Shown: positions 55,382-64,000 of the stretch, one piece after another
Layout of the letters: each line of letters starts with the position of its first letter
Position numbering within the stretch: the stretch's first letter is position 1
Source of the DNA: Flavobacterium anhuiense
Lineage (GTDB): Bacteria > Bacteroidota > Bacteroidia > Flavobacteriales > Flavobacteriaceae
Direction: 5' to 3'
Length of the DNA: 64,000 nucleotides
Assembly: GCF_900101855.1 (NCBI RefSeq)
Contig: NZ_FMVC01000003.1
Location: 332,902 to 396,901 of the forward strand
Made by a program: the position numbers and the translations under genes
Notes under the pieces: model-generated
The model's database searches: none
Told to the model about the DNA's origin: nothing
Seen by the model: the letters and a program-made list of their open reading frames with translations, nothing else

Positions 55382-55558
55382 ACATTACTAATCATTTTAA
55401 ACACATAGAAATATAGTTTAGTCAAACTTAAAAAGGCGTTTCACTAATTGAAAGAATAGGACAAACTATATGAAAGAAATATTTTTCTCTTTGCCATGTT
55501 TTACACATAGAACATAAAATCTATGTTTCAATATGTTTATTTTTTTTTAAGATATGAA

Positions 55559-57532
55559 TTAAATAATCCCTTTCTTAATCTCCAGCTTTTTAATTTTAGA
55601 ATTCAATGTTGACGGATGAATATCCAGAATTTCGGCCGCACCGCCAGATCCAGAAATTTTTCCGTTGCATTTTTTAAGGATGTAAAGAATGTAATCTCTT
55701 TCGTTTTCTAATATTGTTTTGATCGAAAATGATTCAGCTGGTTGTTCAGGATGCATTTTGGCAGACATCGAAAGTTCTATTTCCTTAATTGTGTTTCCTT
55801 CTGTCAATAAAATTGCGCGTTGGATGACATGTTCAAGTTCACGAATATTTCCCGGCCAATTGTAATTCATAATCTGCTGCAAAGCAAAATCAGACAGCGC
55901 TGGTGCTTTTCTGCCCATTTTATCACTGTAAATGGCTATAAAATGATTGGCTAAATCTGGAATATCTTCTTTTCTCTTTTTTAATGGAGGAACCATAATT
56001 GGGAAAACATGCAGACGATAATACAAATCCATTCTAAATCTTCCCGCTGCCACTTCTTCTTCGAGATTTTTGTTGGTTGCTGCAATAATCCTAACATCAA
56101 TTTTCATAGGAGAAGTACCGCCAACGCGCTCAATTTCTCTTTCCTGCAAAACACGCAGCAATTTGACCTGAAGTTCTAGAGACATCTCTCCTACTTCGTC
56201 TAGAAAAATAGTTCCACCGTCAGCCAATTCAAATTTACCGATACGTTTATCTAAAGCCCCTGTAAAAGCACCTTTTTCGTGACCAAAAAGCAGTGATTCG
56301 GCAAGATTTTCAGGAATTGCTCCACAGTTGATAATAACCAGAGGCTTATCTTTTCTGGGAGATAAAGCATGAATGCTTTGCGCAATTTTTTCCTTTCCTG
56401 TTCCGCTTTCGCCAAGAACCAGTACCGAAGTGTCGGAAGGGGCTACTTTTCGAATATAATTAAAAACAGAATTCATTTGCGAGCTATTGCCAATAATCCC
56501 TTCAAAACCTTCTTGGGTGCTTACTGGTTTAGCGTTTTTGGCTTCAGCTTTTTTGGGAGCCACACTAAATTCTTCTTTCGAATAGATTTTTGCTATAAAC
56601 TGCCCGAATATAGGTTCTAGTGAAGTCAAAATTCGCAGATGTTCCTGGGAATACACATTCAGGTTACGGCTGTAAAAAGTAAAATGATAGCTCTGGATTG
56701 CAGCAATCGAAAGCGGAAAAACTAAATATGATTTTATTCCGAAATTGTGCGAGATCAAAGCTTTTATTGGCGCTTCCTGAAGGTTGTTTATCAGTGCTTC
56801 TTCGCTATAAATGATCGGTTCTCGATCTATTTTTGATTTCTTGTACGTTTCATTTATTTCTCTCTCAGACAATTCTGTTATTTGAACAAGTTTCTGCAGG
56901 TTAATAATCTGATACTGATCGATATTTCTGCGGACAATTCCGAGATTATCGTAATGTGTACTGGCCACAAAACCAGTCTCTAAATAATCGAAAGGAATAA
57001 AAGTCTGAACTGCTTTTGCAAAAGCCAACAAAGCCTCTTCTTTCTTTACATTTGAATTTATGATCTCTGAAATTGCTTTTTGAAGCTGAAATTGTTGTCT
57101 CAACTGGCTTTCTAAACTATATTGCTGACGATAAAAAGCTATTTCGAGAGTCGTGAGAACATCTTGATCTCTAAATGGTTTTACAATAAATCCGTATGGT
57201 TGTGTAGTTTTTGCTTCGTCTAAAATACTCTTACTGGAATTGGCCGAAATAAAAATAAAACCAATATGCTTTTCTTTAAGAATATGTGCTAACTCTATGC
57301 CGTCACGCTTGCCTTTGAGCATAATGTCCAAAAAAACAAGATCTGGTTTTTCAATCTCAATCTGTTCCAAAGCCTGCTCTACCGATCTTGCAATTCCTGT
57401 AACTTCATAATTAGCTTTTTCAAGAATAAGCTGTAAATCGTGCGCTTCAATAAACTGATCTTCAACAATTAAAATTCGCTTTTTTAATGCTGAAACCGCA
57501 GCTTCATTTCCGTTGTCGGCAGACTTTTTCAT
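55559..57532 (-). CDS. Sigma-54-dependent response regulator (REC-GAF-AAA-HTH)
   Basis: A 657-residue protein. REC ~17-135 with phospho-acceptor Asp69 (DLVFLDIML). GAF-like domain ~155-315. AAA+ core ~340-575 with Walker [14 protein letters not shown], sigma-54-contact GAFTGA motif, and Walker [16 protein letters not shown]-terminal FIS-type HTH ([24 protein letters not shown]). It activates RNA polymerase carrying RpoN once phosphorylated. Divergent from the TPR sensor kinase gene, with 206 bases between the two start codons, so it is probably the cognate pair. The GAF domain suggests a second signal. Confidence 0.93.
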   Translation of the reverse strand: MKKSADNGNEAAVSALKKRILIVEDQFIEAHDLQLILEKANYEVTGIARSVEQALEQIEIEKPDLVFLDIMLKGKRDGIELAHILKEKHIGFIFISANSSKSILDEAKTTQPYGFIVKPFRDQDVLTTLEIAFYRQQYSLESQLRQQFQLQKAISEIINSNVKKEEALLAFAKAVQTFIPFDYLETGFVASTHYDNLGIVRRNIDQYQIINLQKLVQITELSEREINETYKKSKIDREPIIYSEEALINNLQEAPIKALISHNFGIKSYLVFPLSIAAIQSYHFTFYSRNLNVYSQEHLRILTSLEPIFGQFIAKIYSKEEFSVAPKKAEAKNAKPVSTQEGFEGIIGNSSQMNSVFNYIRKVAPSDTSVLVLGESGTGKEKIAQSIHALSPRKDKPLVIINCGAIPENLAESLLFGHEKGAFTGALDKRIGKFELADGGTIFLDEVGEMSLELQVKLLRVLQEREIERVGGTSPMKIDVRIIAATNKNLEEEVAAGRFRMDLYYRLHVFPIMVPPLKKRKEDIPDLANHFIAIYSDKMGRKAPALSDFALQQIMNYNWPGNIRELEHVIQRAILLTEGNTIKEIELSMSAKMHPEQPAESFSIKTILENERDYILYILKKCNGKISGSGGAAEILDIHPSTLNSKIKKLEIKKGII

Positions 57533-57738
57533 AAGTGGGTAAATTTTGTCCTACATAACACTTAATTCATTGATACAAAAATAGTTAATTATCACAATTA
57601 AAATTAAGCGTTTTCAAATTTAGTTAAATAAAAATCACATTTTACCATAATTTTCCCGTTATTTTGCAAGCCAAACTCAATTGTTTCTCTTTATATTTGT
57701 TAATCAAAAACTTACTAAATCTAATCCCTTTCAAATTC

Positions 57739-60174
57739 ATGAAGCTGCTGTATACTTTTTGTCTTCTATTCTTGATTGCAATTAATTCTGAAGCGCAAAA
57801 TCACCCTGCTACAGCGGGCTATGATTTAAAAAAGAAACGTTTGCTTATACAAACCTGTTCTTCTTATCTGTATAATTCAAATCAAGGATCAATAGATCTA
57901 GACAGTGCAGTAGTTTTAACCTGTAAAGCCTATAAATTGCCTGTTTCTTTAGCCTATGACGAAGGTTTTTATGATGGTTCTTATTTGATTGGAAAAGATT
58001 TAATTGAAAAAGGCAATATCGATGCTGCTAAAAAACTTTTTCAAAAATCAAAAGGTGTAAACAAAGTAAAACTAGCGTTGCAATTGGGAATTTTTTATCT
58101 GTTTAAACCCTTTACCAAACCAGATGATATCAAAAATGCGCATCATTTTATAACAGAAGCAGTCAAAATCAGCAATCAGCTAAAAATTCAAAAATGGCAG
58201 CATGAGAGTTTGATGCTTCTGGGAAAGTTTTATTTCCAGATCAACAATTATCCTGAAAGCAAAAAATGCTTTTCGCAAGTAGTAAACGAATGCCGAAAAC
58301 AAAACGACAAAGCTGCTCTAGCAGACGCTTTATTCTATCAGGCAACAAACCAATATGATTTAGATCCCGAAAAAGAAAAAATCCTGAAAGAAGCAGAAGC
58401 TTTATACAAAAACCTAGGCTTTGAAGAAAAAAGAATAATCACAAAAGCAAGAATATGTACCATCTATTTCTGGCACGGAAAAATAAACGATGCCAAGAAA
58501 ATCTTATATCAAAATGCTGCCGATATGCGAAAAATTGGCTTCAGGCAACAGCAATACATTGAAACTACAATTGCTTATATAGAAGGCGTACAATTCAATA
58601 TTAAAAGCGCTCTTTATTATGCTTTAAAGAGTGTAAAAAGCATGGAGTCTACAAAAGATTACACTTTTGCTGATATTTTCTATATGCGCTTAGGATTGGT
58701 GTATTTGCAAATGGGACACACAGATGAAGCCATAAAAATGTCTGAAAAAAGTATTAGATACGGACAAAACATTTTTAGTAGCGGCAGTTGGTACAAAAGT
58801 TTTATGACAGCAACTGCATCTTTATCCATGAAAGGAAAAAACAAAGAAGCCATAGAATACATGAATTCTATTACGAGCCACTATCCTCCTCCAAATAAGT
58901 TTGACAATATGCTTATGAATTATGGTTACGCCAACTGTTACTGGCGAATCAAAAATTATGGCACAGCCGAAAAGTATTTTATAAAAGCTGGAGAAGCTGC
59001 TGATGGTTTAGACTCTCCACAAACTTACAGAGATGTCTGCAACACGTATTCGTCTATTGCTTTATTTTATGCGAATCGAAAAAACCTTCATAAAACAAAA
59101 TTGTATATCGATAAGATTGATGCTGTATCAAAAAAATATAGCCAGAACTATAATTCTGAAGCGTTGCAAATGTCATTATACAAATTAGATTCGTTAAATG
59201 GCAATTTTAAATCGGCATTAGAGCATCATAAATTGTATAAAAAAATGAGCGATTCCGTTTTAGATTATGCTAAAAACAAGCAGATTGAAGAACTTAGATT
59301 CCAATACGAAACAGAAAATAAAGAACAGAAAATCAAATCATTAAATCAAGAAACTAGTTTACAGGAAACAGCCTTAAAAAAATCAAAATTATTAAATACA
59401 GTTTCTATATCGAGTTTGGTTTTATTGGTTCTTATTATTACCTTATTGTACAACAGATATCGTCTGAAACAGAAAAACAATGCCGAACTTGAATTGAAAG
59501 AAAAAGAAATCAATCAGAAGAATATTAATCTAAGACATTTACTGGATGAGAAAGAATGGCTTTTAAAAGAAATCCACCATCGTGTAAAAAACAATCTTCA
59601 AACTGTAATAAGTCTGCTCAATTCTCAATCTGCTTATCTGGAAAATGATATGGCGCTGTCGGCAATTAAAAACAGCCAGCACCGTATTCATTCTATGTCG
59701 CTCATTCATCAGAAATTATATAGTTCCGAGAATATTTCGACTATCAATATGCCGAATTATATCAAAGAATTGGTCGAATATTTAAGAGAATCTTTTTCGC
59801 TTGGACAAAGAATCCGTTTTGAATTAAAAATTGATCCCTTGGAATTGGATGTAGCACAGGCCGTACCAGTTGGACTTATTCTTAACGAATCGATTACAAA
59901 CTCTATAAAATATGCTTTTCCAGACAACAGAACTGGAATGATTTACGTCACTTTACAGGCTACATCTGAAAACAAATATCTGCTTACCATTGCAGATAAC
60001 GGTGTTGGTTTTGATGCTAATATCAGCAATAAGAAAATCAATTCATTTGGATTAAGCTTGATAAAAGGTTTAAGCGACGATTTGGATGCCACTTTTTCTA
60101 TGGAAAACAATAATGGAACGATTCTTAAAATTGAATTTTCAAAAGAATTTCCAATCAATGAAAAAAGAAGGTAA
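57739..60174 (+). CDS. TPR-containing sensor histidine kinase (HisKA_2 type)
   Basis: The ATG at 57739 is chosen because it opens a signal peptide (MKLLYTFCLLFLIAINSEAQ); an upstream TTG at 57664 is less likely. 811 residues: periplasmic TPR-like repeats ~85-500, a coiled segment, one membrane span ~551-575 (VSISSLVLLVLIITLLYN), then a HisKA_2 domain with the His in LLKEIHHRVKNNLQTVISLL (~615) and an HATPase with N box LILNESITNSIKYAFPD and G box IADNGVGFD. HisKA_2 kinases are common in Bacteroidota two-component systems. It likely phosphorylates the divergent sigma-54 regulator. Confidence 0.92.
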   Translation: MKLLYTFCLLFLIAINSEAQNHPATAGYDLKKKRLLIQTCSSYLYNSNQGSIDLDSAVVLTCKAYKLPVSLAYDEGFYDGSYLIGKDLIEKGNIDAAKKLFQKSKGVNKVKLALQLGIFYLFKPFTKPDDIKNAHHFITEAVKISNQLKIQKWQHESLMLLGKFYFQINNYPESKKCFSQVVNECRKQNDKAALADALFYQATNQYDLDPEKEKILKEAEALYKNLGFEEKRIITKARICTIYFWHGKINDAKKILYQNAADMRKIGFRQQQYIETTIAYIEGVQFNIKSALYYALKSVKSMESTKDYTFADIFYMRLGLVYLQMGHTDEAIKMSEKSIRYGQNIFSSGSWYKSFMTATASLSMKGKNKEAIEYMNSITSHYPPPNKFDNMLMNYGYANCYWRIKNYGTAEKYFIKAGEAADGLDSPQTYRDVCNTYSSIALFYANRKNLHKTKLYIDKIDAVSKKYSQNYNSEALQMSLYKLDSLNGNFKSALEHHKLYKKMSDSVLDYAKNKQIEELRFQYETENKEQKIKSLNQETSLQETALKKSKLLNTVSISSLVLLVLIITLLYNRYRLKQKNNAELELKEKEINQKNINLRHLLDEKEWLLKEIHHRVKNNLQTVISLLNSQSAYLENDMALSAIKNSQHRIHSMSLIHQKLYSSENISTINMPNYIKELVEYLRESFSLGQRIRFELKIDPLELDVAQAVPVGLILNESITNSIKYAFPDNRTGMIYVTLQATSENKYLLTIADNGVGFDANISNKKINSFGLSLIKGLSDDLDATFSMENNNGTILKIEFSKEFPINEKRR

Positions 60175-60337
60175 GCTGAATTATTTATAGCGAAATCTCA
60201 CGAATCTAAATCTGTTTAGCGATATATAGCACTTTATAAATCAACAAGTTGCTACAAAACCCTTACTATTAAAGGAATAACTTGACATGGCATATAAATT
60301 GGTTCTCTACGAGGGTTAACCTTTAAAACCATTTATT

Positions 60338-60397
60338 ATGAAAAATATAATGTTATTATCAGTCATTTTCGTCCTGAATTTTAGAGGCGATGCTTGA
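60338..60397 (+). CDS. 19-codon leader-like ORF overlapping the isochorismatase start
   Basis: Reads MKNIMLLSVIFVLNFRGDA and stops at a TGA just inside the next gene (ATGCTTGA overlap). It resembles the start of a signal peptide with nothing behind it: either a coupling leader peptide or the remnant of a deleted exported protein. Confidence 0.3.
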   Translation: MKNIMLLSVIFVLNFRGDA

Positions 60398-60929
60398 ACA
60401 AGAAAAAACTGGATTGATTATAATTGATGTGCAAGGAAAACTTGCCCGAATTGTACATAACAGCGAAAAACTTGCTGTAAATCTGGCAAAACTAATTCGA
60501 GGCTGTCAAATACTTTCAATTCCGATAATATGGGCAGAACAAAATCCGAAAGGACTTGGCTCTACAATTCCCGAATTGGAAAAGCTATTAATTCATCAGA
60601 AACCCATTGAGAAATATTCATTCAACGCTCTGGATAATGAAGTTTTTAAACAGACGGTTATCGATTCGGGAAGAAAACAATGGCTAATCTGTGGTATAGA
60701 ATCTCATATCTGCGTTTACCAAACAGCGACGGGATTATTATCTAATAGTTTTGAAGTCGAAATTGTAGCTGATTGCATTTCTTCACGCTCAGCTGAGAGC
60801 ATTGAAATTGCTTTACAAAAACTGCAGCAAAAAGGAGCTTCTGTAACCAATATTGAAATGTGTCTCTATGAATTGGTAAAAGACTCCAGACGAGATATCT
60901 TCAAAGAAATTCTAACATTAATCAAATAA
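60390..60929 (+). CDS. Isochorismatase-family cysteine hydrolase
   Basis: A 179-residue cytosolic protein of the YcaC/nicotinamidase-like group: catalytic Asp in LIIIDVQGKLA, Lys in KPIEKYSFNAL, and Cys in GIESHICVYQTATGLL (with the preceding cis-peptide ICGIE region). Substrates vary (nicotinamide, isochorismate, ureidoacrylate), so the actual substrate is not determinable. It is 4 bases upstream of an alpha/beta hydrolase gene and probably in one operon with it. Confidence 0.88.
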   Translation: MLEQEKTGLIIIDVQGKLARIVHNSEKLAVNLAKLIRGCQILSIPIIWAEQNPKGLGSTIPELEKLLIHQKPIEKYSFNALDNEVFKQTVIDSGRKQWLICGIESHICVYQTATGLLSNSFEVEIVADCISSRSAESIEIALQKLQQKGASVTNIEMCLYELVKDSRRDIFKEILTLIK

Positions 60930-60933
60930 AATC

Positions 60934-61704
60934 ATGTCAAAATCAAAAACAATTGTACTTATACACGGAAATTTTGTCAATGACAAAACTTGGGCCGATT
61001 GGAAAAAGCACTATGAACAAAAAGGATATACGGTTTACACTCCTGCAAACCCTGGACACGATGGAAATCCTGCTGATTTAAGAACAAAAGTTCATCCAGA
61101 TCTGACTAAAACTGGGTTTATTGACATCGTCAACAACATCAGCAGATTAATAGATACTTTACCTGAAAAGCCTTTGGTTATTGGACATTCAATGGCTGGT
61201 ATGGCAACTTTAAAATTGGTAGAATTGGGCAAAGCCGCTGCGGGAGTAAGTATTGACGGAGCACCACCAAAAAATGTGTTTCCGCCATTTCAAACTTTAA
61301 AGACTGTAATTCCTGCTTTTGGCTTTTTTTCTTCTTCTAAATATTTTATGGGAAGCCGAAAATGGTACGATTATGCCTTTTTTAACACCATACCTGAAGC
61401 ACAAAAAAGTATTGCTTTTGAGAAATTTGCTGTGCCAGAAAGTTATAAAGTAAGCCGAGAATTGGTTTTGAATTCTTTCTCCAATATCAATTTTAAAAAA
61501 CCGCATGAACCTATTCTCTTTGTTGGCGGCGGAAGTGATCATATTTTTCCACCTAACTTAACGGAAACAATTGCCAGTAGATATAAAGAAAATGCAGGAC
61601 GAGTGGACCTTAAAATATTTGATGGCAAAAGCCATTTTATCTGTGGAGAACCTGGCTGGGAAAGTGTAGCCGATTATATTTTAAATTGGTACGAAAACCT
61701 ATAA
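60934..61704 (+). CDS. Alpha/beta hydrolase, paralog of the 54.6-kb gene
   Basis: A 256-residue protein. TIVLIHGNFVNDKTWADW, nucleophile elbow LVIGHSMAGMATLKL (Ser), LFVGGGSDHIFPP (Asp) and FDGKSHFICGEPGW (His). Belongs to the alpha/beta-hydrolase_6/12-like group with its 54.6-kb paralog. Operon partner of the isochorismatase-type enzyme (4-base gap). A terminator follows directly. Confidence 0.88.
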   Translation: MSKSKTIVLIHGNFVNDKTWADWKKHYEQKGYTVYTPANPGHDGNPADLRTKVHPDLTKTGFIDIVNNISRLIDTLPEKPLVIGHSMAGMATLKLVELGKAAAGVSIDGAPPKNVFPPFQTLKTVIPAFGFFSSSKYFMGSRKWYDYAFFNTIPEAQKSIAFEKFAVPESYKVSRELVLNSFSNINFKKPHEPILFVGGGSDHIFPPNLTETIASRYKENAGRVDLKIFDGKSHFICGEPGWESVADYILNWYENL

Positions 61705-61722
61705 AAAAATTGTAATTGAAAT

Positions 61723-61757
61723 AAAAGCCCTGTAGCAAAATATGGTACAGGGCTTTT
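61723..61757 (+). terminator. Terminator of the hydrolase operon
   Basis: AAAAGCCCTGTA and TACAGGGCTTTT form a 12-bp stem with an 11-base loop, then TTTT, 19 bases after the stop. Confidence 0.8.
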
Positions 61758-61915
61758 TTAAAATCAAAAAAAAATTTATTCCGTAGGAATATTGATTACT
61801 GTTATTTCAGTCAACAACATCTGCTAAATTCTAATTCGTTTATATTGTATTTATTATTAATTTAGAACTTGCTATAAATCAGTTAATTTACTTCTAAATT
61901 ACAACAAAAAGCGAT

Positions 61916-62734
61916 ATGCAGATTTTACCGTCCGCCAGTTTAGCGCCGTTTATAAAAAATTATACTATTGTTACAATCGAAAAAGATCTCGACAACGAAG
62001 TTTTTTATCCAAGCGGATATGTCGATTTGATTATAAATATTTCTGGAGGATTTGCAGCTACTATTATTAACGGAAAACAAAAAGATACTCCTGCAATAGA
62101 ATTATTGGGACATCTTACGCTTCCAACACGTCTTTCTGTAGCAAAAGGAACATCCGTACTAATAGCAAGAATTTATCCGCATGCCAGCGCACTGTTTTTT
62201 TCAGATCCTCTATCAGAATTTACCAATTATGCCACCGATATGTATGATGTTGCTTTGGGAGAAAACAGGGATTTGTATGACCAGATTATGGAAAAGGACG
62301 ATTTATTGTCTAAAATCAGCGCTTTAGAAACGTATTTTCTGCAAAAATTAAAGAAAAATGAAACTCGTCTAAAAAAGGTTTCAATAGTTCAGAATCTGAG
62401 TCAGGAGCTTTTTCGACATCATCAGCAATTGGACTTACCTTTCCTTGCCCGAAATTCAGGTTTATCAGAAAGGTATATCCAAAAACTGTATCTGTCTAAT
62501 ATTGGCATAAGCCCTGCGGCTTTTACCTCTGTAGTCCGATTTAATAAAAGTCTGGATTTAGTACTCAACACGACAGAATCGTTGACTACTATAGCTTACG
62601 ATAATGGCTATTATGACCAAGCTCATTTTATTAAAGAATTTAAGAAGTTTACTGGCATTACGCCATCTGCATCCAGAAATTCGCTACTTAAAAACGATAC
62701 CAATTTACAGCATGCAGTTAACATTGGTTTTTAG
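61916..62734 (+). CDS. AraC-family regulator with DUF6597-type sensor domain
   Basis: A 272-residue protein. The N-terminal half (PSASLAPFIKNYTIVTIEKDLDNEVFYPSGYVDLIINISG) is the DUF6597 type. The C-terminal ~100 residues hold two HTH motifs (LPFLARNSGLSERYIQKLYLSNIGISPAAFTSVVRFNKSL, then TIAYDNGYYDQAHFIKEFKKFTGITPSA). Effector unknown. It probably controls the adjacent hydrolase genes or the convergent NTF2-like gene, whose stop it overlaps by 4 bases. Confidence 0.87.
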   Translation: MQILPSASLAPFIKNYTIVTIEKDLDNEVFYPSGYVDLIINISGGFAATIINGKQKDTPAIELLGHLTLPTRLSVAKGTSVLIARIYPHASALFFSDPLSEFTNYATDMYDVALGENRDLYDQIMEKDDLLSKISALETYFLQKLKKNETRLKKVSIVQNLSQELFRHHQQLDLPFLARNSGLSERYIQKLYLSNIGISPAAFTSVVRFNKSLDLVLNTTESLTTIAYDNGYYDQAHFIKEFKKFTGITPSASRNSLLKNDTNLQHAVNIGF

Positions 62735-63183
62735 CCTTGTTTTGCAGGATGATTGCTGCTAAACATATCACGATGCATTTTCCAGCCATCTTTGGTTTTC
62801 TTCCAGATCACGATTACTTTTCCGTCATCTAGTTTTTTGCCATTCATATCAGTCATTTCATAAAAACTTTCTTCAGTAACGGCTGTTTTTGCGTCTCCAT
62901 ACAGATGCTGGATTGTGAATAAAACATGCACTTGAGGTCCGCCTCTAAAAAAAGAATCAATTTGTTTTGCTCCGCATTTTGGCTCTCCATTTGGCGGAAA
63001 TAGGCAAGCATTATCCGTATATCTTGCAACAATAGAACCATCGTTCTTGTTGGTAAAGTCGGAGAACGTTTTGTTACTGGCTTCAATAATTTTTTTTACC
63101 TCTTTTAAAGCAGGATCTGTGTTTTGGGCATTACACCAAAAAGTAAGCATCATGAATGTGCTTAAAATGATTTTTGTTTTCAT
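62731..63183 (-). CDS. Exported NTF2-like (DUF4440/SnoaL-type) protein
   Basis: A 150-residue precursor with a signal peptide (~1-19, ending CNAQ). The cone-shaped NTF2-like fold is indicated by IEASNKTFSDFTNKNDGSIVARYTDNACLFPPNGEPKCGAKQIDSFF, TAVTEESFYEMTDMNGKKLDDGKVIVIWKKTKDGWKMHRDMFSSN. Ligand-binding or ketosteroid-isomerase-like role; specific function unknown. Its stop overlaps that of the convergent AraC gene by 4 bases. Confidence 0.8.
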   Translation of the reverse strand: MKTKIILSTFMMLTFWCNAQNTDPALKEVKKIIEASNKTFSDFTNKNDGSIVARYTDNACLFPPNGEPKCGAKQIDSFFRGGPQVHVLFTIQHLYGDAKTAVTEESFYEMTDMNGKKLDDGKVIVIWKKTKDGWKMHRDMFSSNHPAKQG

Positions 63184-63277
63184 GGTTTATATATTTTTTT
63201 ACAAAGAAAATTATTCTGCTAGCCCAAAAATTGTAAAATAACGAACAACTTTATCATAATTGAAAACAATGCAAAAA

Positions 63278-63302
63278 CCCCGCATCAAAGTTTGATACGG
63301 GG
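63278..63302 (-). terminator. Terminator of the SusD-like gene
   Basis: On the minus strand CCCCGTATCAAA-C-TTTGATGCGGGG (one mismatch) is followed by TTTTTG. It lies 31 bases after the SusD-like stop and also protects the convergent unit. Confidence 0.75.
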
Positions 63303-63333
63303 CTTTTTTGATGAAATTTATTAAAATTCAGAT

Positions 63334-64000
63334 TTATTTCACATCAAACCATAATTTGGTTGTCAATAAATCTTTTCCTTGATCTGCAACAGCAGCTTGA
63401 TAACTTGCTCCATTAAGAGATTGTTCTGTACCCGGATAGAAAAGACGTGAAGGAATTTTTCCGTCTAAAACAGTTGCTGGACCAGCAGTTAAGACAGGAT
63501 AATCCAATCTTCTCCATTCTGTAAATGCATCAAGACCTTGTCCGAAGAAAGCAATCCATTTTTGTGTACCGATTGATTTAGCATAGTTTGAAGCATCATA
63601 TTTCACGCTTGCCTGATTCAAATACGTTGAAATAGTTGTAGCATTTGTAATTCCAAATTGATTGAAAGACGCTGTAATAGCATTTTTATAATATTGCTCT
63701 GCATCTCCAGAAATATATCCTCTTGCCGCAGCTTCTGCCAAGTTAAACAAAGTTTCAGAGTAAGAAGCAATTACAGCAGGCGAAGCCGATGTAAGGAAAT
63801 AAGTTCCTGGTTTTGATGTTTTTGCAAAACCTTGGCTATTGGCATCACTATTTGATAATCCGTTAGCACCACCAACATATTTTCCTACGCTTGCATCTGA
63901 TGGCAATTGTGCAAATACTGGCAAACGCGGATCAGATAATGCATACAATTGATCAACCATAGTTTTTGAAATACGGAAATCGTCTCTCGTTTCAAACCAA
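63334..64000 (-). CDS. SusD/RagB-type nutrient-binding outer-membrane lipoprotein, C-terminal part
   Basis: Open to the right window edge: an in-frame WFETRDDFRISKT precedes the first internal Met (63958-63960), so only the last ~222 residues are seen. They match the SusD-like family 2 (SKTMVDQLYALSDPRLPVFAQ, then FNLAEAAARGYISGDAEQYYKNAITASFNQFGI, and EWRRLDYPVLTAGPATVLDGKIPSRLFYP near the end). It is the surface lipoprotein partner of a SusC-type TonB transporter, whose gene should lie to the right. Substrate unknown. Confidence 0.88.
   Translation of the reverse strand, partial: WFETRDDFRISKTMVDQLYALSDPRLPVFAQLPSDASVGKYVGGANGLSNSDANSQGFAKTSKPGTYFLTSASPAVIASYSETLFNLAEAAARGYISGDAEQYYKNAITASFNQFGITNATTISTYLNQASVKYDASNYAKSIGTQKWIAFFGQGLDAFTEWRRLDYPVLTAGPATVLDGKIPSRLFYPGTEQSLNGASYQAAVADQGKDLLTTKLWFDVK

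Noticed and set aside
57664..57738. 25-codon N-terminal extension of the sensor kinase from a TTG
   Set aside because: The ATG at 57739 opens a normal signal peptide; the extension would bury it.

Overview
The window looks like chromosomal DNA from a Flavobacterium-type member of the Bacteroidota. Evidence: AT-rich sequence; promoters of the form TTG-N17-23-TAnnTTTG; a secreted enzyme with a type IX secretion (T9SS) C-terminal sorting domain; a SusD-family lipoprotein; and outer-membrane and signal-peptide styles typical of the group. No rRNA or tRNA gene was recognised.

Region 1 (1-16.6 kb, + strand) is the distal part of an extracellular contractile injection system (eCIS) locus. In order it has: the C-terminal end of a large structural protein, a PKD-domain structural protein, the tape-measure protein, a nucleotidyltransferase-fold protein, two tandem glycosyltransferase-like paralogs, two DUF4157 (HExxH, eCIS core domain) proteins, a HEAT-like protein that overlaps the second DUF4157 gene and looks like its immunity protein, a peptidoglycan-binding CHAP/NlpC-type hydrolase, and the eCIS AAA+ ATPase. 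The tube, sheath and most baseplate genes must lie to the left of the window. The cargo end is the most novel part: a 1368-residue DUF4157 protein with three internal ~135-residue repeats and an unrecognised C-terminal domain, plus a nucleotidyltransferase/glycosyltransferase module.

Region 2 (16.6-27.4 kb) has a multidomain secreted parallel beta-helix glycanase (probably GH87 alpha-1,3-glucanase), small regulators, and a gene-poor stretch (21.3-22.35 kb) with tiny ORFs, promoters and hairpins. It also holds inverted-pair palindromic repeats (REPIN-like), a DUF4377/META lipoprotein-like protein, and DUF1826 and DUF1266 proteins.

Region 3 (27.7-38.9 kb) is stress and housekeeping metabolism: a short-chain dehydrogenase with an AraC regulator, an aldo/keto reductase, a methyltransferase, a lipoprotein/CPA2 antiporter pair, KatG, a PL14-like polysaccharide lyase and a luciferase-like monooxygenase.

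Region 4 (39.3-45.0 kb) is a four-gene asparagine/aspartate catabolic operon: AspT antiporter, AspD decarboxylase, exported L-asparaginase and an outer-membrane porin. Together they can take asparagine to aspartate and then alanine plus CO2, with a proton-motive benefit. A 17-unit heptanucleotide array follows.

Region 5 (45.4-64 kb) has a TolC-HlyD-ABC-2-ABC-2 efflux operon without its own ATPase, an arylsulfatase and a UPF0173 metal-dependent hydrolase. It also has three alpha/beta hydrolases, a divergent sigma-54 response regulator / TPR sensor kinase pair, an isochorismatase-family hydrolase, an AraC regulator, an NTF2-like protein and the C-terminal part of a SusD-like lipoprotein running off the right end. 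A 24-bp palindromic operator-like motif is shared between 39.15 kb and 52.4 kb and may define a small regulon.
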